From Rhodococcus oxybenzonivorans (GTDB lineage: Bacteria > Actinomycetota > Actinomycetes > Mycobacteriales > Mycobacteriaceae), in assembly GCF_003130705.1 (NCBI RefSeq), contig NZ_CP021354.1, positions 5,766,001 through 5,830,000 of the forward strand: 64,000 nucleotides of DNA, written 5' to 3'. Position 1 is the stretch's first letter; the number at the start of each line of letters is the position of its first letter. Positions 51,773 through 59,620 of the stretch are shown piece by piece. The notes beneath the pieces were generated by a model that saw only the letters and a list, made by a program, of their open reading frames with translations, was not told the DNA's origin and did not search any database. The translations under genes and the position numbers were made by a program.

Positions 51773-52555
51773 CTACTTCCCCCGCCACTGCGGGGCCCGC
51801 TTCTCGACGAACGCCTGCATGCCTTCCTGCGCGTCACACGTGACGGCGTTGGCCGCCATCGTGTCGGCCATGGCCTCGTACGCCTGGTTCTGCGGCAATT
51901 CGATCTGTTGATAGAAGGCCTGCTTGCCGATTTTCACCGTCAGTGGACTTGCCTTCGTGATCTTCCTGGCGAGGGCATTGGTCTCGTCCGCGAGCTTCGC
52001 GGCGGGGACAACTATATTGACCAGCCCCCAGTCCGCGGCCGTCGCCGCGTCGATCGTGTCGCCGGTGAGGAGCATCTGCAGCGCCCGCTTCCGCCCGATC
52101 GCGCGGCTGAGCGCCACCATCGGAGTCGAGCAGAACAGTCCGATCTTCACACCCGGAGTCCCGAATACTGCGTCCGACGACGCCACCACGAGGTCGCACG
52201 ACGCGGCCAACTGACAGCCCGCCGCGACAGCGGCGCCCTGCACCGACGCGATCACCGGCTGCGGGATGTCCTGAACCGTCTGCATCATTTCCACGCAGGT
52301 GTCGAAGATGGCCTGCTCGTCCTCCAGGGTGCGACCGATCATCTCCTTCAGGTCGTGTCCCGCGGAGAAGACCGGCCCTTCCGCCCTGATGACGACGACG
52401 CGGGTGGTGTCGTCGCCGCCCAGTTTCCGGAGCGCTGCGGTGACCTCCCGCATCGCCTCGGACGACAGCGGGTTGCGTTGTTCGGGCCGATTCAGGGTGA
52501 GGAACGCGACGCCGTTGTCCGGCTCGACGGTGGTGTCCACGAAGTTCTGGGTCAT
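51773..52555 (-). CDS. enoyl-CoA hydratase/isomerase, ECHDC3-like
   Basis: A 260-residue crotonase-family protein. VFSAGHDLKEM and QGAAVAAGCQLAASCDLVV are the oxyanion-hole segments; the active-site region GTPGVKIGLFCSTPMVAL lacks the usual catalytic Glu residues, a feature of the ECHDC3-like group, so hydratase activity is doubtful. ATG 52555. It lies 13 bases from palindrome copy 2 and upstream of the ligase gene on the same strand. Confidence 0.87.
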   Translation of the reverse strand: MTQNFVDTTVEPDNGVAFLTLNRPEQRNPLSSEAMREVTAALRKLGGDDTTRVVVIRAEGPVFSAGHDLKEMIGRTLEDEQAIFDTCVEMMQTVQDIPQPVIASVQGAAVAAGCQLAASCDLVVASSDAVFGTPGVKIGLFCSTPMVALSRAIGRKRALQMLLTGDTIDAATAADWGLVNIVVPAAKLADETNALARKITKASPLTVKIGKQAFYQQIELPQNQAYEAMADTMAANAVTCDAQEGMQAFVEKRAPQWRGK

Positions 52556-52567
52556 GCCTACTGCCTA

Positions 52568-52619
52568 CCACCTGTGAGTACTTGTTAACCGTCCGCGGTT
52601 AACAAGTACTCACAGGTGG
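52568..52619. repeat. palindromic repeat copy 2, overlaps fumarylacetoacetase stop
   Basis: Perfect 23-base arms (52568-52590 and 52597-52619) with loop GTCCGC, the longest of three copies; core GTGAGTACTT ... AAGTACTCAC. The right arm encodes the last residues (PVSTC) and TAA stop of the fumarylacetoacetase. It would form a very stable terminator hairpin in either strand. Confidence 0.9.
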
Positions 52620-53789
52620 TGTTGCCGGCAGAATACGACCACGGACGTCACCGAAGCCGATGCGACTGCCGTTCGGGCCCGGCGCGGTGGCGGAGATGAC
52701 GATATCGTCGCCGTCCTCGAGGAAGGTACGGGTCTCGTCGCCGACCTGGACCGGTTCCTTGCCACCCCAGGTGAGTTCGATGAAGGCACCGCGCTGATTC
52801 TTCTCGGGACCCGAGATGGTGCCCGACGCGAACAGGTCGCCGGTACTGGCGGTGGCACCGTTGACAGTGGTGTGTGCGAGCATCTGCGCAGGCGACCAGT
52901 ACATCTGCGCGTACGGCGGCCGCGACACCACGTGCCCGTTCCACTCGACGGTCAGATCGATGTCGAGGCCCCACTTCTCCTCGCCCCGCAGGTACGGTAG
53001 CGGCTCCGGATCCTGGGTCGGGGTGTCGATGCGAGCGGCCTCGAGGGCGAGTAGCGGCACCACCCACGGCGAGATGGAGGTGGCGAAGCTCTTGCCGAGA
53101 AACGGGCCGAGTGGCACGTACTCCCACGCCTGGATGTCGCGGGCCGACCAGTCGTTGACCACCACGGCGCCGAACACGTGGTCCGCGAACTGATCCGGTG
53201 TGATGGTCTCCCCCAGCTTCGTCGGGACGCCGACGAGGAAGCCCATCTCCGCCTCGATATCGAGGCGGAGGGACGGACCGAAGTCGGGGGCGTCCTGCGC
53301 CGGGGCCTTGCGCTGCCCACACGGCCGGATGACGTCGGTGCCCGACACGACGACGGTGCTCGACCGACCGTGGTACCCGACCGGCAGATGCTTCCAGTTG
53401 GGCATCAGCGGCTCGGAGTCGGGCCGGAACAGCCGTCCGAGATTCGTGGCATGGTTTTCGGATGCGTAGAAGTCGACGTAGTCCGCCACATCCACCGGCA
53501 GATGCATGGTGACCTCGTCGACCGCGAACACGGCAGCCGCGTCGACGTCTCCCTGCACCAGTTCGGTGATCTGCCGGCGGACCTCCACCCACCGGTCCCT
53601 GCCCTGCGCCATGAAGGCATTGAGGGTCGGCTGCGCGAAGACGTCGTCGCCGAGTGTGGCGGCGAGATCCACGACGGAATCCCCCACCCGCACTCCGACC
53701 CGTGGGGCCGAGTCCGCGGTCGAGAACACGCCGTACGGCAGGTTGTCGATCCCGAAAAGCGAATCGTCGGGGATGTCGAGCGTGGTCAT
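52599..53789 (-). CDS. fahA: fumarylacetoacetase
   Basis: A 396-residue FAH-family hydrolase: N-terminal domain (GIDNLPYGVFS), then the metal-site segments YVDFYASENHATNLGRLF, PVGYHGRSSTVV, LDIEAEMGFLVG and VVVNDWSARDIQAWEYVPLG, all hallmarks of fumarylacetoacetase. It splits fumarylacetoacetate to fumarate and acetoacetate, the last step of homogentisate breakdown. ATG 53789 overlaps the upstream gene's stop (ATGA). The C-terminus is supplied by a dispersed palindrome. Confidence 0.95.
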   Translation of the reverse strand: MTTLDIPDDSLFGIDNLPYGVFSTADSAPRVGVRVGDSVVDLAATLGDDVFAQPTLNAFMAQGRDRWVEVRRQITELVQGDVDAAAVFAVDEVTMHLPVDVADYVDFYASENHATNLGRLFRPDSEPLMPNWKHLPVGYHGRSSTVVVSGTDVIRPCGQRKAPAQDAPDFGPSLRLDIEAEMGFLVGVPTKLGETITPDQFADHVFGAVVVNDWSARDIQAWEYVPLGPFLGKSFATSISPWVVPLLALEAARIDTPTQDPEPLPYLRGEEKWGLDIDLTVEWNGHVVSRPPYAQMYWSPAQMLAHTTVNGATASTGDLFASGTISGPEKNQRGAFIELTWGGKEPVQVGDETRTFLEDGDDIVISATAPGPNGSRIGFGDVRGRILPATPPVSTC

Positions 53790-54646
53790 GCGGAGGTTCC
53801 CTGTTCTGTGGAGAGGACGGATGACGGAACGAGCTGCAGCCCGACGAGGTCTTCGAGCGGCTCGAGGACGCTGCAGGTTCCGAAGGAACGGAACGAGGAG
53901 CGGACGGCTTCGACCACGTCGTCGGAGAGGTCACCGAGCTCCTGCGCGAGAAGTGCGCCGTCGCGTTCGGCGAGTGTCGCGGCGAGTTGGGTGACGGTGC
54001 CACCGCCGAGTGCGTGCCGGGCGGCGAGCAGCACGTTGAGGAAGCCGTGCTGCTCGAACCCGGTGTCCGGATCCGTGTTCCGCACGGCATGGTGGAGTCC
54101 GGCCGTCGCTTTGAAAGGGACCCCGGTCGCGACCACGGTGTGGATGGCGGCCGCGAGTTCACCTTCGTCCGGGTAGGCCTCCGCAACGACACCGCCTGTA
54201 CGGAACTTTGCCGAGACCGACGTACCCACGAGTGCGGCCAGCACATCAGAACGCCTCTCGTCGCGTGGAATCTCGACGAACACATCGAGTCCGGCCGTCA
54301 AGGTCTCGAGGGCCTGCACTGCGGTCATGAAGTCCGCGGCCGACTGCTCCGCCGGAACCGCGATTTCGAGGGCAACCGGGGTGACTCCCTCCACCGCGGC
54401 AATGCGCGTGAGCGCGGCCTCGAGAGTGGCAGGGCCGCCCGGGAGAGTAAGACTCACGTCGAGCTCGGCCGGGGTGAGTTCGTCCACCCGAGAGGCCGGA
54501 AAGACGAACGGTCCGACCAGGTCTGCGTACGACGACGTCCGGTGACGTGTGTGCGCGGGGATGGCATCGGGCAAGGGCGCATTGCCGGGGGGGAACAGGG
54601 CGGCGTCGTCGCACAGACCAGTGAAGAGCGCGGGAATTCCGATCAC
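53786..54646 (-). CDS. conserved protein of unknown function inside the homogentisate operon
   Basis: A 286-residue protein with no family I can name. GTG 54646 overlaps the hmgA stop (GTGA), and its own stop overlaps fahA (ATGA), so it is firmly coupled to both. Visible features are an acidic/aromatic N-terminal segment (CDDAALFPPGNAPLPDA), alternating strands and helices, and two Lys-containing strands (VSAKFRTGG and PFKATAGLHHAVR), which look like a beta/alpha barrel active site. No maleylacetoacetate isomerase is present in the operon, so this gene is a candidate for that step or for a repair role. Unproven. Confidence 0.85.
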   Translation of the reverse strand: MIGIPALFTGLCDDAALFPPGNAPLPDAIPAHTRHRTSSYADLVGPFVFPASRVDELTPAELDVSLTLPGGPATLEAALTRIAAVEGVTPVALEIAVPAEQSAADFMTAVQALETLTAGLDVFVEIPRDERRSDVLAALVGTSVSAKFRTGGVVAEAYPDEGELAAAIHTVVATGVPFKATAGLHHAVRNTDPDTGFEQHGFLNVLLAARHALGGGTVTQLAATLAERDGALLAQELGDLSDDVVEAVRSSFRSFGTCSVLEPLEDLVGLQLVPSSVLSTEQGTSA

Positions 54647-55842
54647 TGCGCCGGCCCCCGTCCCGCCCAGGTCCAGGCGTAGCCGGAGTCCTCGCACGCC
54701 AGCGCTCCTTCGCCGAGCTCGAGGGGCCGGAAGGTGTCGACCATGACCGCGAGTTCGTCGAAGAACTCGGCCCCGATGCTGCGTTCGTAAGCACCGGGTT
54801 GCGGACCGTGGGCATGCCCTCCGGGATGGACGGAGATGGAACCCTGTCCGATGCCGGAACCCTTGCGGGCCTCGTAGTCGCCGCCGCAGTAGAACATGAT
54901 TTCGTCGGAGTCCACGTTGGAGTGGTAGTACGGCACCGGAATCGACAACGGGTGGTAGTCGACCTTGCGGGGCACGAAGTTACAGATGACGAAGTTGTTA
55001 CCCTCGAACGCCTGATGCGCCGGCGGCGGCTGGTGCACGCGCCCGGTGATGGGCTCGTAGTCGGAGATGTTGAAGGTATACGGGTAGAGGCAACCGTCCC
55101 ACCCGATCACGTCGAATGGGTGGTTGGCGTACACCATCCGGGTGCCGACGATGCCGTGCGAGGTGCGGTGCTTGACGAACACCTCGACGTCGGTGCCCTC
55201 GGCCTGCAACGTCTCCCCCGGACCGTGGAGGTCGCGTTCACAATATGGTGCGTGCTCGAGTAGCTGCCCGAACCGAGACAGGTACCGCTTCGGCGGGACG
55301 ATGTGACTGTTGGCCTCGATTGCGTAGGCGCGCAACGGGTCCGGACCGGTCGGAATCCACCGATGGGTGGTCGACATCGGGATCAGGACGTAGTCGCCCT
55401 GCTTCGCCTCGAGCGCACCGAAAACGGTTTCCACTGTGGCCGCGCCGGATTCGACGTACACCATCTCGTCGCCGAGAGCGTTGCGGTAGAGCGGCGATTC
55501 CTTGCCGGCGACGACATACGAGATGCGCACGTCACCGTTGCCGAGGATCAGCCGACGTCCGGTTACGACGTCGGTTTCCGCCCAAACCGACTCCGGGAAG
55601 AGGTCGTGAAGCTTCAGGTGCCTCGGCGAGAGCGGATGGTTGGGCGTCGTGGTCTGATCTGGCAGCTCCCACACCGTGGCGTCGACGATCGCCGAGGGAA
55701 TGTGCCGGTGATACAGCAGCGACGAATCGGAGGAGAAGCCCTCCTCGCCCATCAACTCCTCGAAGTAGAGTTGACCGTCCTCGTCACGGTGCTGCGTGTG
55801 CCGCTTCGGCGGGATGTTGCCCGCCTGCCGATAGAACGCCAT
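54643..55842 (-). CDS. hmgA: homogentisate 1,2-dioxygenase
   Basis: A 399-residue cupin-fold dioxygenase. Family signatures include MAFYRQAGNIPPKRHTQHR, YVESGAATVETVFG, PYTFNISDYEPITGRVHQPP and the iron-ligand region YYHSNVDSDEIMFYCGGDYEAR with SVHPGGHAHGPQPG. It opens the ring of homogentisate to maleylacetoacetate, from tyrosine, phenylalanine or 3-hydroxyphenylacetate. ATG 55842 has GGAGG upstream. First gene of the hmgA-unknown-fahA operon, with a MarR-type operator candidate 27 bases upstream. Confidence 0.96.
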   Translation of the reverse strand: MAFYRQAGNIPPKRHTQHRDEDGQLYFEELMGEEGFSSDSSLLYHRHIPSAIVDATVWELPDQTTTPNHPLSPRHLKLHDLFPESVWAETDVVTGRRLILGNGDVRISYVVAGKESPLYRNALGDEMVYVESGAATVETVFGALEAKQGDYVLIPMSTTHRWIPTGPDPLRAYAIEANSHIVPPKRYLSRFGQLLEHAPYCERDLHGPGETLQAEGTDVEVFVKHRTSHGIVGTRMVYANHPFDVIGWDGCLYPYTFNISDYEPITGRVHQPPPAHQAFEGNNFVICNFVPRKVDYHPLSIPVPYYHSNVDSDEIMFYCGGDYEARKGSGIGQGSISVHPGGHAHGPQPGAYERSIGAEFFDELAVMVDTFRPLELGEGALACEDSGYAWTWAGRGPAQ

Positions 55843-55868
55843 GACCGGCCTCCTCGATGTGTCGTCGC

Positions 55869-55888
55869 TTAGTAAACACATTAACTAG
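55869..55888. promoter_or_regulatory. MarR operator candidate in hmgA promoter
   Basis: TTAGT (55869-55873), ten bases, ACTAG (55884-55888), also covering the palindrome AACTAGTT. The same TTAGT-N10-ACTA layout occurs upstream of the MarR gene at 56546-56565, which supports one shared regulator. Confidence 0.6.
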
Positions 55889-55937
55889 TTTGAGTGCGTG
55901 ATGGCAAGCACAGGCCGATAACGACACCAGGAAGGAT

Positions 55938-56492
55938 CTAGTTGCGTCCGCGAACGTCGAACTGGCTACGGTTGGTGATCAACTTGTCGAGCAGCATGAC
56001 GAGGATGCGCTGCTCAGGTTCGGTGAGCACGCTCGCCCACGCATGTTCGCGCTCATTCTGCTCACGATAGATCTCCCCGATCTCCCGGCGACCGCGCTCG
56101 GTGAGCGACAGCTGCACCGATCGGCCGTCCCGCTCATCGGGTGTTCGTTCCATCAGACCGGCGCCGACCAGCGACTTCGTGAGATTGGAGACTGCAGCCC
56201 GACTCATACCGGTGAGCTCGGCCGCACTCTTCGCATCGATCGGCCCGGCCAGCCAGGTGACGAACATCAGCCGGAACGACGACCACGACAGCCCCCGCGG
56301 ACGGTGGATCGACGACTCGAGGTCGTAGGTCACCACATTGGACGCCCGGTTCAGCGTGAGCAGAACCTGCGTCGCCAGTTGGTGCGTCGATCCGTACTCG
56401 GTGCTCAAACGCCGATTGGCCAGTTCGATGAACGACCAGAAGTCGAGGCGCTCGGGCACCTCGACAGGCACCGGCGCAGCGTCATCGCTCAT
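55938..56492 (-). CDS. MarR family regulator, probable repressor of hmg operon
   Basis: A 184-residue winged-helix protein: SWSSFRLMFVTWLAG, helix-turn-helix SAAELTGMSRAAVSNLTKSL, and the wing RTPDERDGRSVQLSLTERG typical of MarR. ATG 56492. It lies 95 bases upstream of hmgA on the same strand. Matching inverted repeats in both promoters suggest it represses hmgA-fahA and itself until homogentisate or a related acid is bound. Confidence 0.9.
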   Translation of the reverse strand: MSDDAAPVPVEVPERLDFWSFIELANRRLSTEYGSTHQLATQVLLTLNRASNVVTYDLESSIHRPRGLSWSSFRLMFVTWLAGPIDAKSAAELTGMSRAAVSNLTKSLVGAGLMERTPDERDGRSVQLSLTERGRREIGEIYREQNEREHAWASVLTEPEQRILVMLLDKLITNRSQFDVRGRN

Positions 56493-56545
56493 GAGGAAAC
56501 CCTATCGCGACCGGGTGGCGGGCCGACTGCCCGCCACTGTCGCTT

Positions 56546-56565
56546 TTAGTATATCTATGAACTAA
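56546..56565. promoter_or_regulatory. MarR operator candidate, autoregulatory
   Basis: TTAGT (56546-56550), ten bases (ATATCTATGA), ACTAA (56561-56565): a perfect five-base inverted repeat 54 bases upstream of the MarR start, with an A/T-rich centre unusual for this DNA. Confidence 0.6.
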
Positions 56566-56574
56566 CTGCGCCCC

Positions 56575-56614
56575 GTGAGTACTTATTAACACTCGGTGGT
56601 TAAGAAGTACTCAC
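56575..56614. repeat. palindromic repeat copy 3, between synthase and MarR genes
   Basis: Arms 56575-56590 and 56599-56614 pair with one mismatch around an 8-base loop ACTCGGTG; core GTGAGTACTT ... AAGTACTCAC as in copies 1 and 2. It lies 20 bases beyond the stop of the aminopropyltransferase-like gene and so does not encode its end. Confidence 0.85.
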
Positions 56615-56634
56615 AGGCGGCGGAGCCGCAGCGC

Positions 56635-58200
56635 TCAGCGCTGGTAACCCCTACGCATGTCATCGACGATGCGCGGCCTGTCAAGCGTGGAGGGCTCGAG
56701 TTCGCGCGGGGGTCGGTCGCGGGAAAAGACCGCGGACGCCGCGAGAGTGGGGCCGTCGAGGAATCGCAGCTCGGGCGCGTCCGACGGGAGGCGTAGCGAC
56801 GGCGCCTCGGACTCCGGGGAGGCGAGGACGAACCCCCAGTCGCCGAAGCTGGGCACCAGTACGTGGTACGGCGTGACACTCAGGCCCGCCGACGCGACTG
56901 TGGAGGTGGTCCGCCAGAACGCGTCGGGTGTCGAATAGGGGCTTCCCGCTTGCACGACCATCAGACCGCCGGGTTCGAGCGCCCGGGCCGCGAGCCCGTA
57001 GAACTCGGTGGAGTACAGGCGTCCGAGCGCCGGGGTGTCGGGATCCGGAAGATCGACGATGACGGCGTCGAAGCCGGTGACGGGTGGATCCCGCAGCCAC
57101 CGGAAGGCGTCGTCGATCACCACGTGCACGCGAGGATCCTGTAGTGCACCCTTGTTGAGGTCGGCGAGGCGGGTGGTGGCGAGTTCGATCACGGCGGGGT
57201 CGAGTTCTACTTGCACGATCTCTCGCACGCCGTTCAGCCGCAGTACTTCCCGGGCGGCGAGACCGTCACCCCCGCCGAGGATCAGCACCCTTTCCGGGTT
57301 GCGGGCCATCGCCGGGTAGACGAGGGATTCGGTGTAGCGGTGCTCGTCGGCACTCGAGAACTGGAGGTCGCCGTCGAGGAACAGACGCACGTCCCCGCCG
57401 CGTTCGGTGATGACGATTTCCTGGTACTGCGACCGTTCGGCGGCCACCACCGGGTCGGTGTACAGCCGTTGCCGTGATGTGGTTTCGATATTGTCGGCGC
57501 GCACCAGCAACACGGCGATACTTGCGGCCGCCACGAGCAGCGCCACCACCGCGAGCAGTCGGGTGCGCACGCTCAGCTGCCACCGCAACAGGATCAGCGC
57601 CACGACCGCAGCCGCCACGAGGTTGATGATCCCGGTGATGGCGGCGCCGCGAATCATGCCGGCGATCGGAAGTAGGACGAACGGCCACAGCAATCCACCG
57701 ACGAGTGCGCCCGCGTAGTCGGCAGCGTTCAGGTCGGCCAGCACCTTGCCCGTCGTTTCGGCGTCGTTGTCGCTCCGCCCCGACTGCAGCAGAGTCATCA
57801 ACAGGGGTACTTCGGCGCCCACCAGAACACCGATGAGCGCTGTGGCGAGGACGAGAACGACTGCGCTGGAACCGAAGAACGTGAACGTCACATACAGCGT
57901 GACTGCGCTGAATCCCCCGGCGAGGCCCAGCACGATCTCCACGGCGACGAACGACACGGCGGCGTGGGAGAGCAGTGGTTTTGCTGCGAGAGCGCCCACA
58001 CCCAGGGCGGCCACGAATCCGGCAACGATCAGGGAGGTCTGGGTGATGCCGCCGCCGGTGAGGCTGATCGAGAGGGTGAGCAATGCCAGTTCGTAGATCA
58101 AACCGCAGGCGGCGCAGGCGGCGACCGCCGCGAGCAGGAGGACGCGGGAACGTCCGTCGAGCGCCCGCTTCACCTCGGACTGTGCCGCCGCCGTTGTCAT
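56635..58200 (-). CDS. membrane-anchored polyamine aminopropyltransferase-like protein (SpeE family)
   Basis: A 521-residue protein. The first about 220 residues form seven or so transmembrane helices; the rest is a spermidine-synthase-like Rossmann domain with VLILGGGDGLAAREVLR (SAM/dcSAM motif), VELDPAVIELA, and VIVDLPDPDTPALGRLYS. Asp-rich DLPDPD corresponds to the catalytic loop. ATG 58200, four bases after the DUF350 stop. Order and families match the Rv2597-Rv2601 cluster of mycobacteria. Whether it makes a polyamine or methylates/alkylates something at the membrane is unknown. Confidence 0.9.
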   Translation of the reverse strand: MTTAAAQSEVKRALDGRSRVLLLAAVAACAACGLIYELALLTLSISLTGGGITQTSLIVAGFVAALGVGALAAKPLLSHAAVSFVAVEIVLGLAGGFSAVTLYVTFTFFGSSAVVLVLATALIGVLVGAEVPLLMTLLQSGRSDNDAETTGKVLADLNAADYAGALVGGLLWPFVLLPIAGMIRGAAITGIINLVAAAVVALILLRWQLSVRTRLLAVVALLVAAASIAVLLVRADNIETTSRQRLYTDPVVAAERSQYQEIVITERGGDVRLFLDGDLQFSSADEHRYTESLVYPAMARNPERVLILGGGDGLAAREVLRLNGVREIVQVELDPAVIELATTRLADLNKGALQDPRVHVVIDDAFRWLRDPPVTGFDAVIVDLPDPDTPALGRLYSTEFYGLAARALEPGGLMVVQAGSPYSTPDAFWRTTSTVASAGLSVTPYHVLVPSFGDWGFVLASPESEAPSLRLPSDAPELRFLDGPTLAASAVFSRDRPPRELEPSTLDRPRIVDDMRRGYQR

Positions 58201-58204
58201 CGGT

Positions 58205-58675
58205 TCAGGTGAGCGCGGCGGCGTTGACGAGCCCGATGGCGAAGAGCGACGTTCCGACCGCCCACGCGGCACCACACATCTTCGGGTTGCCGACCAGTTC
58301 GACGAGCCGCCCCGGCAGTAGGCGGTTCATGAGACGCAACGCGATCAACTGCAGGAGCACTCCGAACAGACCGTAGACCGCGGAATCGGCGAGCCCCTGG
58401 GCGAACCCGTCGTCGCTCGTGAGGATGGCCGAGACGACGATGACGGCGAGAGCAAGGTGGTTGGACGCGAGCAGGATGGCCGCATTCGGGTTCTTGTCGA
58501 TATACACCTGGTGCCGAAGGTTGCCGGGCGTGGCCAGGTCGAGAACCAGGAAGCCGACCCCGAGGACGGCGATCCCGACCACGAAGTACGCCAGGGTTCC
58601 GAGCATGCCGACTACGAGGAGCCCGGCGTCGACGGTGCCGATTTCGGTGGCTGCGGCCGTATAGGTGATGTTCAC
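58205..58675 (-). CDS. DUF350 membrane protein
   Basis: A 156-residue protein with four hydrophobic segments (for example TLAYFVVGIAVLGVGFLVLDL and LLASNHLALAVIVVSAIL), consistent with the DUF350 (YjfL/UPF0719) family, here as one two-repeat unit. GTG 58675. Members are conserved next to spermidine-synthase-like genes in actinobacteria. Role unknown; membrane location is clear. Confidence 0.85.
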   Translation of the reverse strand: MNITYTAAATEIGTVDAGLLVVGMLGTLAYFVVGIAVLGVGFLVLDLATPGNLRHQVYIDKNPNAAILLASNHLALAVIVVSAILTSDDGFAQGLADSAVYGLFGVLLQLIALRLMNRLLPGRLVELVGNPKMCGAAWAVGTSLFAIGLVNAAALT

Positions 58676-58703
58676 GCACTACTCCCGAGTTGTAGGTCGA
58701 TGG

Positions 58704-59117
58704 TCATTTGGCATCGCCGGATCCGCCACTGCCGCCCGCGCCGCCGGCCGGTGAGCCGGGGTTGAATCCGGGCCCCAGGTAGGCGAATCCACCGCTTCGG
58801 TATCGGCCGTCGATGTCTTCGACGCGGATGAGGCTGCCACCGCCCGGAGCCCCGCTGACGGTGACGATGTCGTCGTCGTAGCGCAGGTACTCGCTGCCAC
58901 CGTCGGCTTTGCGGGCGGCCGGGGCTTCTTCGCTGACGATTTTCGACACCGTGGTCCCGATGGGGTCCTTGGACGTGTACGTCCGGGCGTCGCCGGAGGT
59001 GTTCTGAAGCGTGTACGTGTCTCCGATGAAGTCGCGGATGTTGCCGCCGCAGGCGGTGAGCGCCAGCATCACGAGTAGGAGCGGGGCGATCAGCGCCCGC
59101 CTGGCGTTGCGTGTCAT
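58704..59117 (-). CDS. DUF4247-like lipoprotein
   Basis: A 137-residue predicted lipoprotein. The signal peptide TRNARRALIAPLLLVMLALT ends in a lipobox with Cys (LTACGG). A short beta-rich domain and a Gly/Ser-rich tail (GGAGGSGGSG) follow. ATG 59117 overlaps the DUF2617 stop as ATGA; the longer frame is not supported. Extracytoplasmic partner of the DUF350/synthase membrane module; function unknown. Confidence 0.82.
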   Translation of the reverse strand: MTRNARRALIAPLLLVMLALTACGGNIRDFIGDTYTLQNTSGDARTYTSKDPIGTTVSKIVSEEAPAARKADGGSEYLRYDDDIVTVSGAPGGGSLIRVEDIDGRYRSGGFAYLGPGFNPGSPAGGAGGSGGSGDAK

Positions 59118-59620
59118 GGCTGCCACCTGCTTCGCGTCTCCACGATTACCCCGTCCTTCTCGCCCGGATACAGGTGCCAGGTCTGCCAGGCCCACCCGCC
59201 CGCGTGCCCGGACTGTGCGGTCAGGGCCGTCAACGCGGTGGGGTCGCCGGGGAACGATCCGCAGATCCACCCGTCCGCCTCGGTGGCCTGACGGCGCAGC
59301 CAGTCGGCGGTCTCTTCGAGGTGGACGCGGTCGACTGTCCGGGTGTCGGACGTGAAGTGGTATCCACTCGCCCTCTCGGACACGGGCAGCGGCTGCCCGC
59401 CGGCCCGCACCGCATCACACGACACCTGCTCGGTGATGTGGTGGCCGCCGAGAGAGGCTTTGACCGCGTGTGACGCACCGAGCACACCGAGGACGACGGA
59501 GTCGTTGCCGTTCACGACGGTGAGTTGTGCCAACGGAACCGGGATTTCGGCGTTCACGACGAGACCGAGTGCGCGGGCCGTCACATCCCGTGACTCGATG
59601 TCCAGGATGTGCAACGTCAT
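59114..59620 (-). CDS. DUF2617-like protein
   Basis: A 168-residue soluble protein matching the DUF2617 pattern (LHILDIESRDVTARALGLVV at the start, GWAWQTWHLYPGEKDGVIVET near the end). No signal or membrane segment. ATG 59620 overlaps the DUF4178 stop and its own stop overlaps the lipoprotein gene, so translation is coupled through the operon. Function unknown. Confidence 0.82.
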   Translation of the reverse strand: MTLHILDIESRDVTARALGLVVNAEIPVPLAQLTVVNGNDSVVLGVLGASHAVKASLGGHHITEQVSCDAVRAGGQPLPVSERASGYHFTSDTRTVDRVHLEETADWLRRQATEADGWICGSFPGDPTALTALTAQSGHAGGWAWQTWHLYPGEKDGVIVETRSRWQP

